From Pseudomonas sp. URMO17WK12:I2 (GTDB taxonomy: Bacteria > Pseudomonadota > Gammaproteobacteria > Pseudomonadales > Pseudomonadaceae), in contig NZ_QKYW01000008.1 of the NCBI RefSeq assembly GCF_003253735.1, positions 132,990 through 196,989 on the forward strand: DNA of 64,000 nt, read 5' to 3'. Below the pieces are notes generated by a model. It was not told where the DNA came from. It made no database searches and saw nothing but the letters and a program-made list of their open reading frames with translations. Position 1 is the stretch's first letter. The number at the start of each line of letters is the position of its first letter. The position numbers and the translations under genes are program-made. Positions 44,831 through 54,519 of the stretch are shown one piece after another.

Positions 44831-46012
44831 ATGCCCCGTATCGGAACCCCCCTGTCGCCCAGCGCGACCCGTGTGTTGCTGTGTGGCTCGGGCGAGCTCG
44901 GCAAGGAAGTGGTCATCGAACTGCAGCGCCTCGGCGTCGAAGTGATCGCCGTCGATCGCTACGCCAACGCACCGGCCATGCAGGTGGCGCATCGCAGCCA
45001 CGTGATCAACATGCTCGACGGCGCGGCGTTGCGTGCGGTGATCGAGCAGGAGAAGCCGCACTACATCGTGCCGGAAATCGAGGCGATCGCCACCGCCACC
45101 CTGGTCGAGCTGGAAAACGAAGGCTACACGGTGATCCCTAGCGCCCGCGCCGCGCAGCTGACCATGAACCGTGAAGGCATCCGTCGCCTGGCTGCCGAAG
45201 AGCTCGGTCTGCCGACTTCGCCCTACAAGTTCGCCGACTCCTTCGAGGAGTTCCAGGCGGCAGTAAGTGCTATCGGTTTCCCGTGCGTGGTCAAGCCGAT
45301 CATGAGCTCGTCTGGCAAGGGCCAGTCGGTGCTCAAGGGCACTGATGACGTACAGAAAGCCTGGGATTACGCCCAGGCCGGCGGGCGTGCCGGCAAGGGC
45401 CGGGTGATCGTCGAGGGCTTCATCGACTTCGATTACGAAATCACCCTGCTGACCGTGCGTCACGTCGGCGGCACCACCTTCTGTGCGCCGGTCGGTCATC
45501 GCCAAGAGAAGGGCGACTACCAGGAATCCTGGCAGCCCCAGGCGATGAGCCCGGCCGCCCGTGCCGAGGCCGAGCGCATCGCCCTGGCCGTTACCGGCTC
45601 GCTGGGTGGTCGCGGCCTGTTCGGCGTCGAGCTGTTCGTCAAAGGCGATCAGGTGTGGTTCTGCGAAATCTCGCCGCGCCCGCACGATACCGGCCTGGTG
45701 ACGCTGATTTCCCAGGACCTGTCCGAGTTCGCCCTGCATGCTCGCGCCATTCTCGGCCTGCCGATCCCGGCGATCCGCCAGTTCGGCCCGTCCGCCTCGG
45801 CGGTGATCCTGGTCGAAGGCGAATCCACGCAGGTCAGCTTTGGCAGCCTGGGCGCCGCGCTCACCGAGGCGGATACCGCCCTGCGCCTGTTCGGCAAGCC
45901 GGAAGTCAGTGGCCAGCGGCGCATGGGCGTGGCCCTGGCGCGTGACGAGTCACTGGAGGCTGCGCGCGCCAAGGCATTGCGCTCGGCGCAGGCGGTCAAG
46001 GTCGAGCTGTAA
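44831..46012 (+). CDS. purT: Phosphoribosylglycinamide formyltransferase 2 (formate-dependent)
   Basis: 393 residues, full length. The N-terminal pre-ATP-grasp Rossmann part has VLLCGSGELGKEVVIELQRLGVEVIAVDRY; the ATP-grasp domain follows (VKPIMSSSGKGQSVL, GRVIVEGFIDFDYEITLLTV, GVELFVKGDQVWFCEISPRPHDTGLVT). PurT makes formyl-GAR from GAR, formate and ATP in purine synthesis, independent of folate. Repeat copy B begins 6 bp after the stop. Confidence 0.97.
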   Translation: MPRIGTPLSPSATRVLLCGSGELGKEVVIELQRLGVEVIAVDRYANAPAMQVAHRSHVINMLDGAALRAVIEQEKPHYIVPEIEAIATATLVELENEGYTVIPSARAAQLTMNREGIRRLAAEELGLPTSPYKFADSFEEFQAAVSAIGFPCVVKPIMSSSGKGQSVLKGTDDVQKAWDYAQAGGRAGKGRVIVEGFIDFDYEITLLTVRHVGGTTFCAPVGHRQEKGDYQESWQPQAMSPAARAEAERIALAVTGSLGGRGLFGVELFVKGDQVWFCEISPRPHDTGLVTLISQDLSEFALHARAILGLPIPAIRQFGPSASAVILVEGESTQVSFGSLGAALTEADTALRLFGKPEVSGQRRMGVALARDESLEAARAKALRSAQAVKVEL

Positions 46013-46017
46013 CTCTT

Positions 46018-46138
46018 CAAAGTCTGCAGCGCGTCGGCACTGCGGCGTTAAAAACAGGCTCGGAATGCTCATGTACACCAGTACACTCCGCTTCCTCGCC
46101 TGTTTTTGCCTTGCATTGCTCTAGCTCGCGAGACTTTG
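46018..46138. repeat. Intergenic repeat, family 1 copy B
   Basis: 121 bp with perfect 8-bp terminal inverted repeats CAAAGTCT (46018-46025) and AGACTTTG (46131-46138). Internal GTACACCAGTAC and flanking complementary blocks (AAAAACAGGCTCGG and CTCGCCTGTTTTTG) form a long imperfect hairpin. Near-identical to copy A in inverted orientation. Confidence 0.8.
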
Positions 46139-46221
46139 GTAATTAGGTGCCCGCGTTAGCTCGTTACCGCAGATTCTATTAGTTCATAGGGGGGACGATG
46201 CTTCACCTGCGCGGCCCGACC

Positions 46222-46271
46222 CGTCCACCGCTCTGTGATAGCAATGGTGGACGAAAAGAGCGTCATCCACC
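46222..46271. repeat. GGTGGA/TCCACC inverted-repeat cluster
   Basis: CGTCCACC (46222-46229) pairs with GGTGGACG (46246-46253), whose GGTGGA can alternatively pair with TCCACC (46266-46271). The sequence around it (GTCATCCACCCTACGTAG) resembles a repeat common between Pseudomonas genes. No gene in this part of the gap. Confidence 0.5.
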
Positions 46272-46290
46272 CTACGTAGCTAGTGATTAT

Positions 46291-46358
46291 CTGTGGGAGC
46301 GGGCCATGCCCGCGAAAAATCACGGGCATGGACTGGGCGTCCCCGCCCGTTCCCACAG
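46291..46358. repeat. BIME-like repeat, family 2 copy 1
   Basis: About 68 bp bounded by CTGTGGGA and TCCCACAG. Inside, GCGGGCCATGCCCGC is a REP-type palindrome, followed by CACGGGCATGGACTGGGCGT and CCCCGCCC. Very similar sequence recurs at 57410. It lies between purT and the convergent CBS-domain gene. Confidence 0.75.
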
Positions 46359-46476
46359 GTAACGCAACGATGTTCGCTTCTGCCTTCTTCCCGTCGACCC
46401 GTAAGGAATGCGAACTCTCGATTACGGGCGGCCGTGAGCAGTTTCTCGGCACTAGGCTTCTTGCCGCTGGCATGCT

Positions 46477-47730
46477 TCAGTGCTGCTGGGCCTCCCAGGC
46501 CCGCACTTCCAGCACGCGGCTGCCGCTCGCCTGGACGATCTCCAGCCGGTAGCGGCCCACTTGCAGGCACACCGCGCAGTCCGGGATATTCTCCAGCACT
46601 TCGGTCACCAGGCCATTGACCGTCTTCGGCCCGTCGACCGGCAACTGCCAGCCCAGTGCCCGGTTCACCTCACGCAGATAGGCGCTGCCCTGGATCGACC
46701 AGGTGCCGTCGCCCAGCGGGTAAAATTCGCGAGGATGGGCGGTTTCCACCGAGCTCAGGTCGCCAACGATCTCTTCGAGGATGTCTTCCAGGGTGACGAT
46801 GCCCATGGCTTCGCCGTACTCGTCGACCACCACGGCGGTGCGGTACTTGTGCTGCTGGAAGCTCACCAGCTGATTGGCCAGCGTGGTGCCCTCCGGCACG
46901 AAGTACGCCACGTCGCAGGCCAGCAGTACGGCCGCTTCGTCCAGCTCGCTGCGTCCGGCCAGGCGGCGCATGTGCAGGATCCCTTCGGTCTGGTTGAGGC
47001 TGTTGCGGTACACCGGCAGGCGAGTGTGCGAGGCCGTGCGAACCTGTTCGAGTAGCGCTGTGTTGCCCAGCAGGTCGATGCCGTTGACCTCGTGGCGCGG
47101 AATCATCACGTCTTCGACGCTGACCTTGTCCAGCTCCAGCACGCCGAGCAGCATGGCGCGTCGCTCGGCAGGCAGCGGCAGGTCGTCAGCCTGCAGCGCG
47201 TCACGCAGTTCGACCAGGCTCGGCGCATCATCGGGCTCGGCGCCCTGATCGGCCTTGCCGATGCGCTGGCGCAGGTCCTGGCCAATGATCAGCAGCAGGC
47301 GGGTGAGCGGAGATAGCGCCAGGCTGACCAGCTTCAGCGGCCGGCTGGCCGGGTAGGCGAACAGCGGCGGCGGCAGGATGGCCAGCAGACGGCCGAACGG
47401 GTGGGCCAGCATCAACACGGCCAGGGTGAGGATGAACGGCGATGGCGCCAGGGTACCGGGCGCACCTTGGCGCAGGGCCAGCAGCGTGGCGGCGACCGAG
47501 GCGGCCATGGTGCTGCAGATGGTGCCGATACGCAGGGTGGCCGACAGCTGCTGGGGCCGGTCGAGCAGGGCGATCAGCCGGGCGGCCGCGCGATGGCCCT
47601 GGCGGGCTCGGTAGCGCAGCCGATAGCGGTTCAGGCCGAACAGTACGGTTCGCGCACAGATGAAAAAAACGGCGCAGCCCAGCAGGCTCAGTAACAGGGC
47701 CAGCTGGAACAGCGGGGAGGGTGTGTTCAC
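46477..47730 (-). CDS. CNNM/CorC-type membrane protein with CBS pair (YfjD-like)
   Basis: 417 residues. An N-terminal DUF21/CNNM membrane domain (about 5-170, three to four helices), then two CBS domains (about 205-325: VEDVMIPRHEVNGIDL ... LPVYRNSLNQTEGILHMRRL and VVDEYGEAMGIVTLEDILEEIVGDL) and a C-terminal CorC_HlyC domain (TWSIQGSAYLREVNRALGWQLP...GRYRLEIVQASGSRVLEV). Family members are linked to Mg2+/Co2+ efflux. It is 3 bp after the cytochrome-assembly-like gene, the same pairing as ypjD-yfjD next to ffh in E. coli. Confidence 0.88.
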   Translation of the reverse strand: MNTPSPLFQLALLLSLLGCAVFFICARTVLFGLNRYRLRYRARQGHRAAARLIALLDRPQQLSATLRIGTICSTMAASVAATLLALRQGAPGTLAPSPFILTLAVLMLAHPFGRLLAILPPPLFAYPASRPLKLVSLALSPLTRLLLIIGQDLRQRIGKADQGAEPDDAPSLVELRDALQADDLPLPAERRAMLLGVLELDKVSVEDVMIPRHEVNGIDLLGNTALLEQVRTASHTRLPVYRNSLNQTEGILHMRRLAGRSELDEAAVLLACDVAYFVPEGTTLANQLVSFQQHKYRTAVVVDEYGEAMGIVTLEDILEEIVGDLSSVETAHPREFYPLGDGTWSIQGSAYLREVNRALGWQLPVDGPKTVNGLVTEVLENIPDCAVCLQVGRYRLEIVQASGSRVLEVRAWEAQQH

Positions 47731-47733
47731 GGC

Positions 47734-48534
47734 TCAGATGTGCAGGATGAATTCACGAACCAGCTTGCTGCCGAAGAACGCCAGCATCAGCAGGCAGAAC
47801 CCCGCCAGGGTCCAGCGGATCGCCTTGTGGCCGCGCCAACCGAGCTGATGGCGGCCCCACAACAACACGGCGAACACCACCCAGGCGAAGCACGACAGGA
47901 TGGTCTTGTGCACCAGGTGCTGGGTGAACAGGTTGTCGATGAACAGCGCACCGGAGAGCAGTGACAGTGACAGCAGCGCCCAGCCGCTCCACAGGAAGCC
48001 GAACAGCAGGCTTTCCATGGTCTGCAGCGGCGGGAAGTTGCGGATCAGCCCGGATGGATGCTTGTGCTTGAGCTGGTGATCCTGCACCAGCAGCAGCAGT
48101 GACTGGAACATGGCGATGGTCAGCATGCCGTAGGCCACGATCGACAGCAGGATATGGGCAAGGATACCCGGGCCTTCTTCTATCGGCTGGCTGGTGCCGC
48201 TGGGCATGAATTGCGCGCACAGCACGGTCAGCCCGCCAAGCGGAAACAGGAACAGCAGCAGGTTGTGCACCGGCATGCGCTGGCAGGCCAGCAGGATAAG
48301 GGCGATCACCGTGAAGGCGATCAGGCTCGAGGTGTTGAAGAAGTCCAGGTTGAGCCCGGCACTGTTATGCATCTGCATGAACAGGCTGCCACCGTGGAAC
48401 AGCAGGGCAACCACGCCCAGCAGCAGCAAAACGGCGTTGCTGGGCTGGCTGCGGCGGGCCAAATGCAGGCCTTGGTAACCGGCGGCGCCAAAATAGAGGA
48501 TGGCTGCGGCGAGACTGGGCAACAGAGGGTGCAT
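47734..48534 (-). CDS. CcsA-like inner-membrane protein (YpjD family)
   Basis: 266 residues from ATG 48534, with eight predicted membrane helices. The family is related to the cytochrome c assembly protein CcsA/CcmC; YpjD proteins are conserved next to ffh. FLFPLGGLTVLCAQFMPSG, AYGMLTIAMFQSLLLLVQDHQLKHKHP and FAWVVFAVLLWGRHQLGWRGHKAIRWTLAGFCLLMLAFFGSKLVREFIL contain conserved histidines and the signature W.G...GW.G.KA. Role unproven. Confidence 0.85.
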   Translation of the reverse strand: MHPLLPSLAAAILYFGAAGYQGLHLARRSQPSNAVLLLLGVVALLFHGGSLFMQMHNSAGLNLDFFNTSSLIAFTVIALILLACQRMPVHNLLLFLFPLGGLTVLCAQFMPSGTSQPIEEGPGILAHILLSIVAYGMLTIAMFQSLLLLVQDHQLKHKHPSGLIRNFPPLQTMESLLFGFLWSGWALLSLSLLSGALFIDNLFTQHLVHKTILSCFAWVVFAVLLWGRHQLGWRGHKAIRWTLAGFCLLMLAFFGSKLVREFILHI

Positions 48535-48620
48535 AGATCCTGGATGACGAGAGCCTGAAAGGCGCCGAGTGTGGCACACAACGGGGGACGCAAAAAGACT
48601 GCAAGTGGTATCAGGTCTCA

Positions 48621-48956
48621 CTAGGGTCTGTTGACGCTTCGCGCACGGCCGCGCCGGCGCCCGTTTTTTCGCGAGGCAAGGGCCGCGCCCGCTCCCTGCG
48701 GGCTTGCGGCATTTCCCACATCCATGTGGGGCACACAGCCGCGAAGTTTAGCTGGCTAAATGAGCCGGCGAGAAACGCTGCATCGCGAAAAAACGAGCCC
48801 GGCCCTTCGGGTTGCGCGAGAGATCTCGCCATGCGTTGTTGGAGAACTTGGCAAGGGAACGACCATTCCCTGCGTCCTCCGCCTAGCGGATCGCCGCCCG
48901 GCCTGGCGAGATTCTCGCGGCAACGCGGCTCGCGCTGAAGCGTCAACAGACCCTAG
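48621..48956. mobile_element. MITE-like element with perfect 20-bp terminal inverted repeats
   Basis: The ends are ctagggtctgttgacgcttc (48621-48640) and its exact reverse complement (48937-48956). If the flanking CTAG is counted as a 4-bp target duplication, the transposon ends begin GGTCTGTTGAC. CTAG fits the YTAR target of IS5-group elements, but that link is an inference. The 336 bp contain no credible reading frame and several internal palindromes (TTTAGCTGGCTAAA near 48747, CGGCCCTTCGGG region near 48803). It sits between divergent ypjD-like and ffh genes, about 45 bp upstream of the ffh -10 box. Confidence 0.8.
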
Positions 48957-49004
48957 GTCGCAGGGGGACCGACAAACAAGCCTCGAAAGCCGGCCAGTCT
49001 TCGT

Positions 49005-49010
49005 TATAAT
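49005..49010 (+). promoter_or_regulatory. -10 box of ffh
   Basis: A consensus TATAAT in TTCGTTATAATCC, about 52 bp before the ffh start. A -35 is weak (TCGAAA at 48983-48988, 16 bp spacer). Confidence 0.65.
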
Positions 49011-49061
49011 CCGCCGTTTGCTGCCAGCCCATCCCGGCCCGACGGCCCGAAAGGAACGCGC

Positions 49062-50438
<1,377 letters not shown>

Positions 50439-50480
50439 AGCCTCTGCGCCGGCCTGTCGACGGTCGGCGGAAAAAGAGAT

Positions 50481-50514
50481 TTGCAAACAGCCGCATAATC
50501 CTTAGAATATGCGG
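50481..50514 (+). promoter_or_regulatory. rpsP operon promoter with overlapping dyad
   Basis: TTGCAA (50481-50486) and TAGAAT (50503-50508) are spaced 16 bp. CCGCATA (50491-50497) and TATGCGG (50508-50514) form a perfect 7-bp inverted repeat spanning the -10, a possible hairpin or operator. A second hairpin-like stretch (GGCCTTTCGGGCC) follows. Confidence 0.6.
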
Positions 50515-50582
50515 CCTTTCGGGCCTAGGCCCATTTTTGATGTGTGCCTCAAGTTAGCACCGACTACAGGAACGATGTTCAC

Positions 50583-50834
50583 ATGGTAACTATTCGTCTC
50601 GCTCGTGGCGGCTCCAAAAAGCGCCCCTTCTACCACCTCACCGTGACCAACAGCCGCAATGCGCGCGACGGTCGCTTCGTTGAGCGTATCGGTTTCTTCA
50701 ATCCGATCGCCTCGGGTGCTGAAGTCAAGCTGTCCGTGAATCAAGAGCGCGCCACCTACTGGCTGAGCCAGGGTGCCCAGCCGTCTGAGCGCGTTGCTCA
50801 GCTGCTGAAAGAAGCTGCCAAGGCTGCCGCCTAA
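50583..50834 (+). CDS. rpsP: 30S ribosomal protein S16
   Basis: 83 residues; MVTIRLARGGSKKRPFYHLTVTNSRNARDGRFVERIGFFNP is the S16 signature. First gene of the conserved rpsP-rimM-trmD-rplS operon. Confidence 0.98.
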   Translation: MVTIRLARGGSKKRPFYHLTVTNSRNARDGRFVERIGFFNPIASGAEVKLSVNQERATYWLSQGAQPSERVAQLLKEAAKAAA

Positions 50835-50841
50835 GCACTTT

Positions 50842-51378
50842 ATGAGCACGACGCCCGCTCCCGCCGAGGACTTGATGGTTCTTGGCAAGATTGTCTCGGT
50901 GCATGGCGTCAAAGGTGAGGTGAAGGTGTTTTCCTTTACCGACCCTGTGGATAACGTGCTCGACTACCCTCGCTGGACGCTGCGGCGCGATGGTGAGGTG
51001 AAACAGGTTGAACTGGCTGGTGGACGCTTGCAGGGCAAGGTTCTGGTCGCCAGGCTGAAAGGGCTCGATGATCGTGAAGTGGCGCGTACCTACGCGGGCT
51101 TCGAGATCTGCGTTCCCCGCAGCCAGCTACCGGAGCTGGAAGACGGCGAGTTCTACTGGTATCAGCTGGAAGGTCTCAAGGTTATCGATCAGGCGGGGCA
51201 ATTGCTCGGCAAGGTCGACCATCTGTTCGAGACCGGTGCCAACGATGTGATGGTGGTCAAGCCGTGCGCTGACAGCCTCGATGATCGTGAGCGCCTGCTG
51301 CCGTATACGCAGCAGTGTGTGTTGTCGATCAATCTCGAAGCTGGAGAAATGCAGGTCGACTGGGACGCGGACTTCTAA
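50842..51378 (+). CDS. rimM: Ribosome maturation factor RimM
   Basis: 178 residues. N-terminal beta-barrel (VLGKIVSVHGVKGEVKVFSFTD), C-terminal PRC-barrel (DGEFYWYQLEGLKVIDQAGQLLGKVDHLFETGANDVMVVKP). It assists maturation of the 30S head, binding S19. Seven bp after rpsP. Confidence 0.97.
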   Translation: MSTTPAPAEDLMVLGKIVSVHGVKGEVKVFSFTDPVDNVLDYPRWTLRRDGEVKQVELAGGRLQGKVLVARLKGLDDREVARTYAGFEICVPRSQLPELEDGEFYWYQLEGLKVIDQAGQLLGKVDHLFETGANDVMVVKPCADSLDDRERLLPYTQQCVLSINLEAGEMQVDWDADF

Positions 51379-51383
51379 GCGCC

Positions 51384-52136
51384 ATGCCTAGCTTGCGCGT
51401 TGACGTCATTACGCTGTTCCCGGAAATGTTCGCCGCCATCGGCGATTACGGCATTACCAGCCGTGCGGTCAGGCAGGAGCTGTTGCAGCTCACCTGCTGG
51501 AACCCACGCAGTTACACCACGGATCGTCATCACACCGTTGACGACCGCCCCTTCGGTGGTGGTCCTGGCATGGTGATGAAGATCAAGCCGCTTGAAGATG
51601 CCTTGGCTGATGCCAGGCAGGCCAGCGGCGGCCAGGCGAAGGTGATCTACCTCTCGCCACAAGGTCGCCCGCTGACGCAGGCGGCGGTACGCGAGCTGGC
51701 GAAAGAGGAGCGTTTGATCCTTATCGCCGGCCGCTACGAAGGCGTCGACGAGCGTTTCATCGAAACGCACGTCGACGAGGAATGGTCGATCGGCGACTAC
51801 GTCCTGTCCGGCGGTGAGCTGCCGGCCATGGTGCTGATCGATGCGGTAACGCGCCTTTTGCCTGGTGCATTGGGTCATGCAGATTCGGCCGAGGAAGACT
51901 CCTTCACGGATGGCTTGCTCGACTGCCCGCACTACACCCGTCCGGAGGTGTATGCGGATAAACGTGTTCCTGAGGTGCTGCTTGGCGGCAACCACGAACA
52001 CATCCGGCGCTGGCGTTTGCAGCAGTCCCTGGGGCGCACCTGGGAACGCCGTGTCGATCTTCTGGATAGCCGCTCGCTTTCTGGAGAAGAGAAAAAGCTG
52101 CTGGAGGAATACATCCGCCAGCGGGACGATAACTAA
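51384..52136 (+). CDS. trmD: tRNA (guanine-37-N1)-methyltransferase
   Basis: 250 residues, SPOUT fold with the trefoil knot: VIYLSPQGRPLTQ, LILIAGRYEGVDERFIE and WSIGDYVLSGGELPAMVLIDAV. The enzyme makes m1G37 in tRNA to prevent frameshifting. It starts 5 bp after rimM. Confidence 0.98.
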   Translation: MPSLRVDVITLFPEMFAAIGDYGITSRAVRQELLQLTCWNPRSYTTDRHHTVDDRPFGGGPGMVMKIKPLEDALADARQASGGQAKVIYLSPQGRPLTQAAVRELAKEERLILIAGRYEGVDERFIETHVDEEWSIGDYVLSGGELPAMVLIDAVTRLLPGALGHADSAEEDSFTDGLLDCPHYTRPEVYADKRVPEVLLGGNHEHIRRWRLQQSLGRTWERRVDLLDSRSLSGEEKKLLEEYIRQRDDN

Positions 52137-52177
52137 ATATCGATGGCCGGCCTGACGGCCCGTCTTAGGAGCGCAGC

Positions 52178-52528
52178 ATGACCAACAAAATCATTCAGCA
52201 GATCGAAGCTGAGCAGATGAGCAAAGAGATCCCGACCTTTGCCCCGGGCGACACCGTAATCGTCCAGGTAAAAGTAAAGGAAGGTGACCGTCAGCGTCTG
52301 CAGGCGTTCGAAGGTGTGGTAATCGCCAAGCGTAACCGCGGTCTGAACAGCGCCTTCACTGTGCGCAAGATCTCCAGCGGCGTTGGCGTTGAGCGTACTT
52401 TCCAGACCTACAGCCCGCTGGTTGACAGCCTGGCAGTCAAGCGTCGTGGTGACGTCCGCAAGGCCAAGCTGTACTACCTCCGCGACCTGTCCGGCAAGGC
52501 AGCACGCATCAAGGAAAAACTGGTTTAA
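52178..52528 (+). CDS. rplS: 50S ribosomal protein L19
   Basis: 116 residues with the L19 signature PTFAPGDTVIVQVKVKEGDRQRLQAFEGVVIAKRNRGLNSAFTVRKIS. Last gene of the operon, with a terminator 14 bp after the stop. Confidence 0.98.
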   Translation: MTNKIIQQIEAEQMSKEIPTFAPGDTVIVQVKVKEGDRQRLQAFEGVVIAKRNRGLNSAFTVRKISSGVGVERTFQTYSPLVDSLAVKRRGDVRKAKLYYLRDLSGKAARIKEKLV

Positions 52529-52541
52529 TCCAGCTTTCCCC

Positions 52542-52573
52542 ACGAAAAAAGCAGCCTCGGCTGCTTTTTTCGT
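52542..52573 (+). terminator. Terminator after rplS
   Basis: ACGAAAAAAGCAGC / GCTGCTTTTTTCGT hairpin with a 4-nt loop; the T run on the right arm gives a standard terminator, and the A run on the left makes it bidirectional. Confidence 0.93.
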
Positions 52574-52685
52574 TTCTGGGGTTTGGCGTATTGGTATCAG
52601 GTGTCGGTTCGTCGTTTCGCGCTCCCACAAGTCAAGCTCGCGAGCACCTGCACCATGACTATCTACCTGGAACAGGGCTGATCCC

Positions 52686-53582
52686 ATGACCGCTGTCGAC
52701 CATCCGCTGATCGAGCGCTTCATCGAGGCCCTGTGGCTGGAGAAGGGGCTTTCCGCTCACACCCAGTCGGCTTATCGCAGTGACCTGGCGTTGCTCAATG
52801 GCTGGCTGCAGGCCCGTGGCGTCGAGTTGCAATCGGTCGGTCGCGAGGTGCTGCTCGATCACCTGGCCTGGCGCATGAATGAAGGTTACAAGGCGCGCTC
52901 CACGGCGCGGCTGATTTCCGGCATGCGCGGCTTCTACCGCTTTCTGCTGCGCGAGGGGGTGATCGATACCGACCCCACGCTGCAGGTCGACATGCCGCAA
53001 CTTGGCCGGCCGCTGCCCAAGTCGCTGTCCGAGGCCGATGTCGAGGCGCTGCTGGCGGCGCCGGATCTGGATGACCCCATCGGCCTGCGTGATCGCGCCA
53101 TGCTCGAGGTGCTGTACGCCTGTGGGCTGCGGGTCAGTGAGCTGATCGGCCTGACGCTCGAGCAGGTCAATCTGCGTCAGGGCGTGCTGCGGGTATTCGG
53201 CAAGGGCAGCAAGGAGCGCCTGGTGCCGATGGGCGAGGAGGCCATCGGCTGGGTCGAGCGCTATTGCCGCGAGGCGCGGCCGGCGCTGCTGGCGGGGCGG
53301 CCGGCGGACGTGCTGTTTCCCAGCCTGCGTGGCGAGCAGATGACCCGGCAGACCTTCTGGCACCGTATCAAGCACCAGGCCAGGGTGGCGGGGATCGCCA
53401 AGTCGCTGTCGCCGCATACCTTGCGGCATGCCTTCGCCACCCATCTGCTCAACCATGGTGCGGATTTGCGCGTGGTGCAGATGCTGCTCGGCCACAGTGA
53501 CCTGTCCACCACGCAGATCTACACCCATGTCGCGCGCGCCCGCTTGCAGGCGCTGCATGCGCAGCATCATCCACGTGGCTGA
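52686..53582 (+). CDS. xerD: Site-specific tyrosine recombinase XerD
   Basis: 298 residues. All catalytic residues are present: R149, K173, H244, R247, H270 and nucleophile Y279. The N-terminal SAM-like DNA-binding domain (about 7-95) is intact. XerD with XerC resolves chromosome dimers at dif. No dif site was found in the window. The gene is in the housekeeping position before dsbC, so it is the chromosomal XerD and not a phage integrase. Confidence 0.96.
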   Translation: MTAVDHPLIERFIEALWLEKGLSAHTQSAYRSDLALLNGWLQARGVELQSVGREVLLDHLAWRMNEGYKARSTARLISGMRGFYRFLLREGVIDTDPTLQVDMPQLGRPLPKSLSEADVEALLAAPDLDDPIGLRDRAMLEVLYACGLRVSELIGLTLEQVNLRQGVLRVFGKGSKERLVPMGEEAIGWVERYCREARPALLAGRPADVLFPSLRGEQMTRQTFWHRIKHQARVAGIAKSLSPHTLRHAFATHLLNHGADLRVVQMLLGHSDLSTTQIYTHVARARLQALHAQHHPRG

Positions 53583-53690
53583 ATTGGCCGGCGCCGGTTC
53601 ACGCTTTGCGTCTGCCGCCCGCAGTCACGGGCCCTGGTTATGGTAGTCTTCGCTCTTCCCTTGTCACCCCGTCGCTCGATAGGAGTAACC

Positions 53691-54416
53691 ATGCGTGTGA
53701 CCCGCATTTTCGCGGCCATGGCCCTTGGTCTGGTCAGTACTCTCGGCCACGCTGCCGACCCGGATCAGGCGATCCGCAAGAACCTGCTGTCGATCCAGCC
53801 GGATCTGCCGATCGAGGCAATCGCCGAAAGCCCGATGCCCGGCGTCTACCAGGTGCAGCTCAAGGGCGGGCGTCAGCTGTATGCCAGCGCCGATGGCCAG
53901 TTCGTGATGCAGGGCTACCTGTTCCAGTTCAAGGACGGCCAGGCCGTCAACCTGACCGAGGCTGAGGAAGGCAAAGCCATTGCCAAGCAGATCAACGCCA
54001 TTCCTGCCAAGGACATGGTGGTGTTCGCACCCAAGGAGCCCAAGACCCACATCACCGTGTTCACCGATACCGACTGCGCTTATTGCCAGAAACTGCACAG
54101 CGAAGTGGGTGAGCTGAACAAGCTCGGTGTCGAGGTGCGTTACCTGGCCTTCCCGCGCCAGGGGATGGGCAGCAAGGGCGCCAAGGATCTGGCCAGCGTG
54201 TGGTGCTCGAAGGACCGCCAGGCGGCGATGAACAAGGCCAAGGCCCGCGAATCGATTGCCCAGGCTTCCTGCGACAATCCGGTTGCCCAGCAATATCAGC
54301 TCGGGCAGATGATCGGCGTCAACGGCACGCCGGCGATCATTCTGGAAAACGGCAAGATGATCCCCGGTTATCAGCCGGCGGCGCAGCTGGCGAAACTGGC
54401 CCTGGAAGGCAAGTGA
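53691..54416 (+). CDS. dsbC: Thiol:disulfide interchange protein DsbC
   Basis: 241 residues from ATG 53691 (AGGAG 7 bp upstream). A signal peptide of about 21 residues (LGHA|ADPD), an N-terminal dimerisation domain (about 25-85) and a thioredoxin domain. The active site reads C129-A-Y-C132 in FTDTDCAYCQKLH, where E. coli DsbC has CGYC. A second cysteine pair (VWCSKD and ASCDNP) is present. Periplasmic isomerase for misformed disulfides. Confidence 0.95.
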   Translation: MRVTRIFAAMALGLVSTLGHAADPDQAIRKNLLSIQPDLPIEAIAESPMPGVYQVQLKGGRQLYASADGQFVMQGYLFQFKDGQAVNLTEAEEGKAIAKQINAIPAKDMVVFAPKEPKTHITVFTDTDCAYCQKLHSEVGELNKLGVEVRYLAFPRQGMGSKGAKDLASVWCSKDRQAAMNKAKARESIAQASCDNPVAQQYQLGQMIGVNGTPAIILENGKMIPGYQPAAQLAKLALEGK

Positions 54417-54519
54417 TCCGGCTTGATTGACTATCAGACAGCCGCTTCGTAATGTGCGGCTCTTTTCCACGGCCGGCGCCCGCGTCGGCCGTTTTACGCA
54501 GTGCAGTTGGGAGTCTAGT

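Noticed and set aside
48621..48956. Complete insertion sequence
   Set aside because: The inverted ends are perfect, but 336 bp is too short and contains no transposase reading frame, so it is called MITE-like.
52686..53582. Tyrosine recombinase as a phage or island integrase
   Set aside because: Length, residues and housekeeping context (rplS-xerD-dsbC) identify chromosomal XerD. No attachment sites, tRNA or phage genes are nearby.
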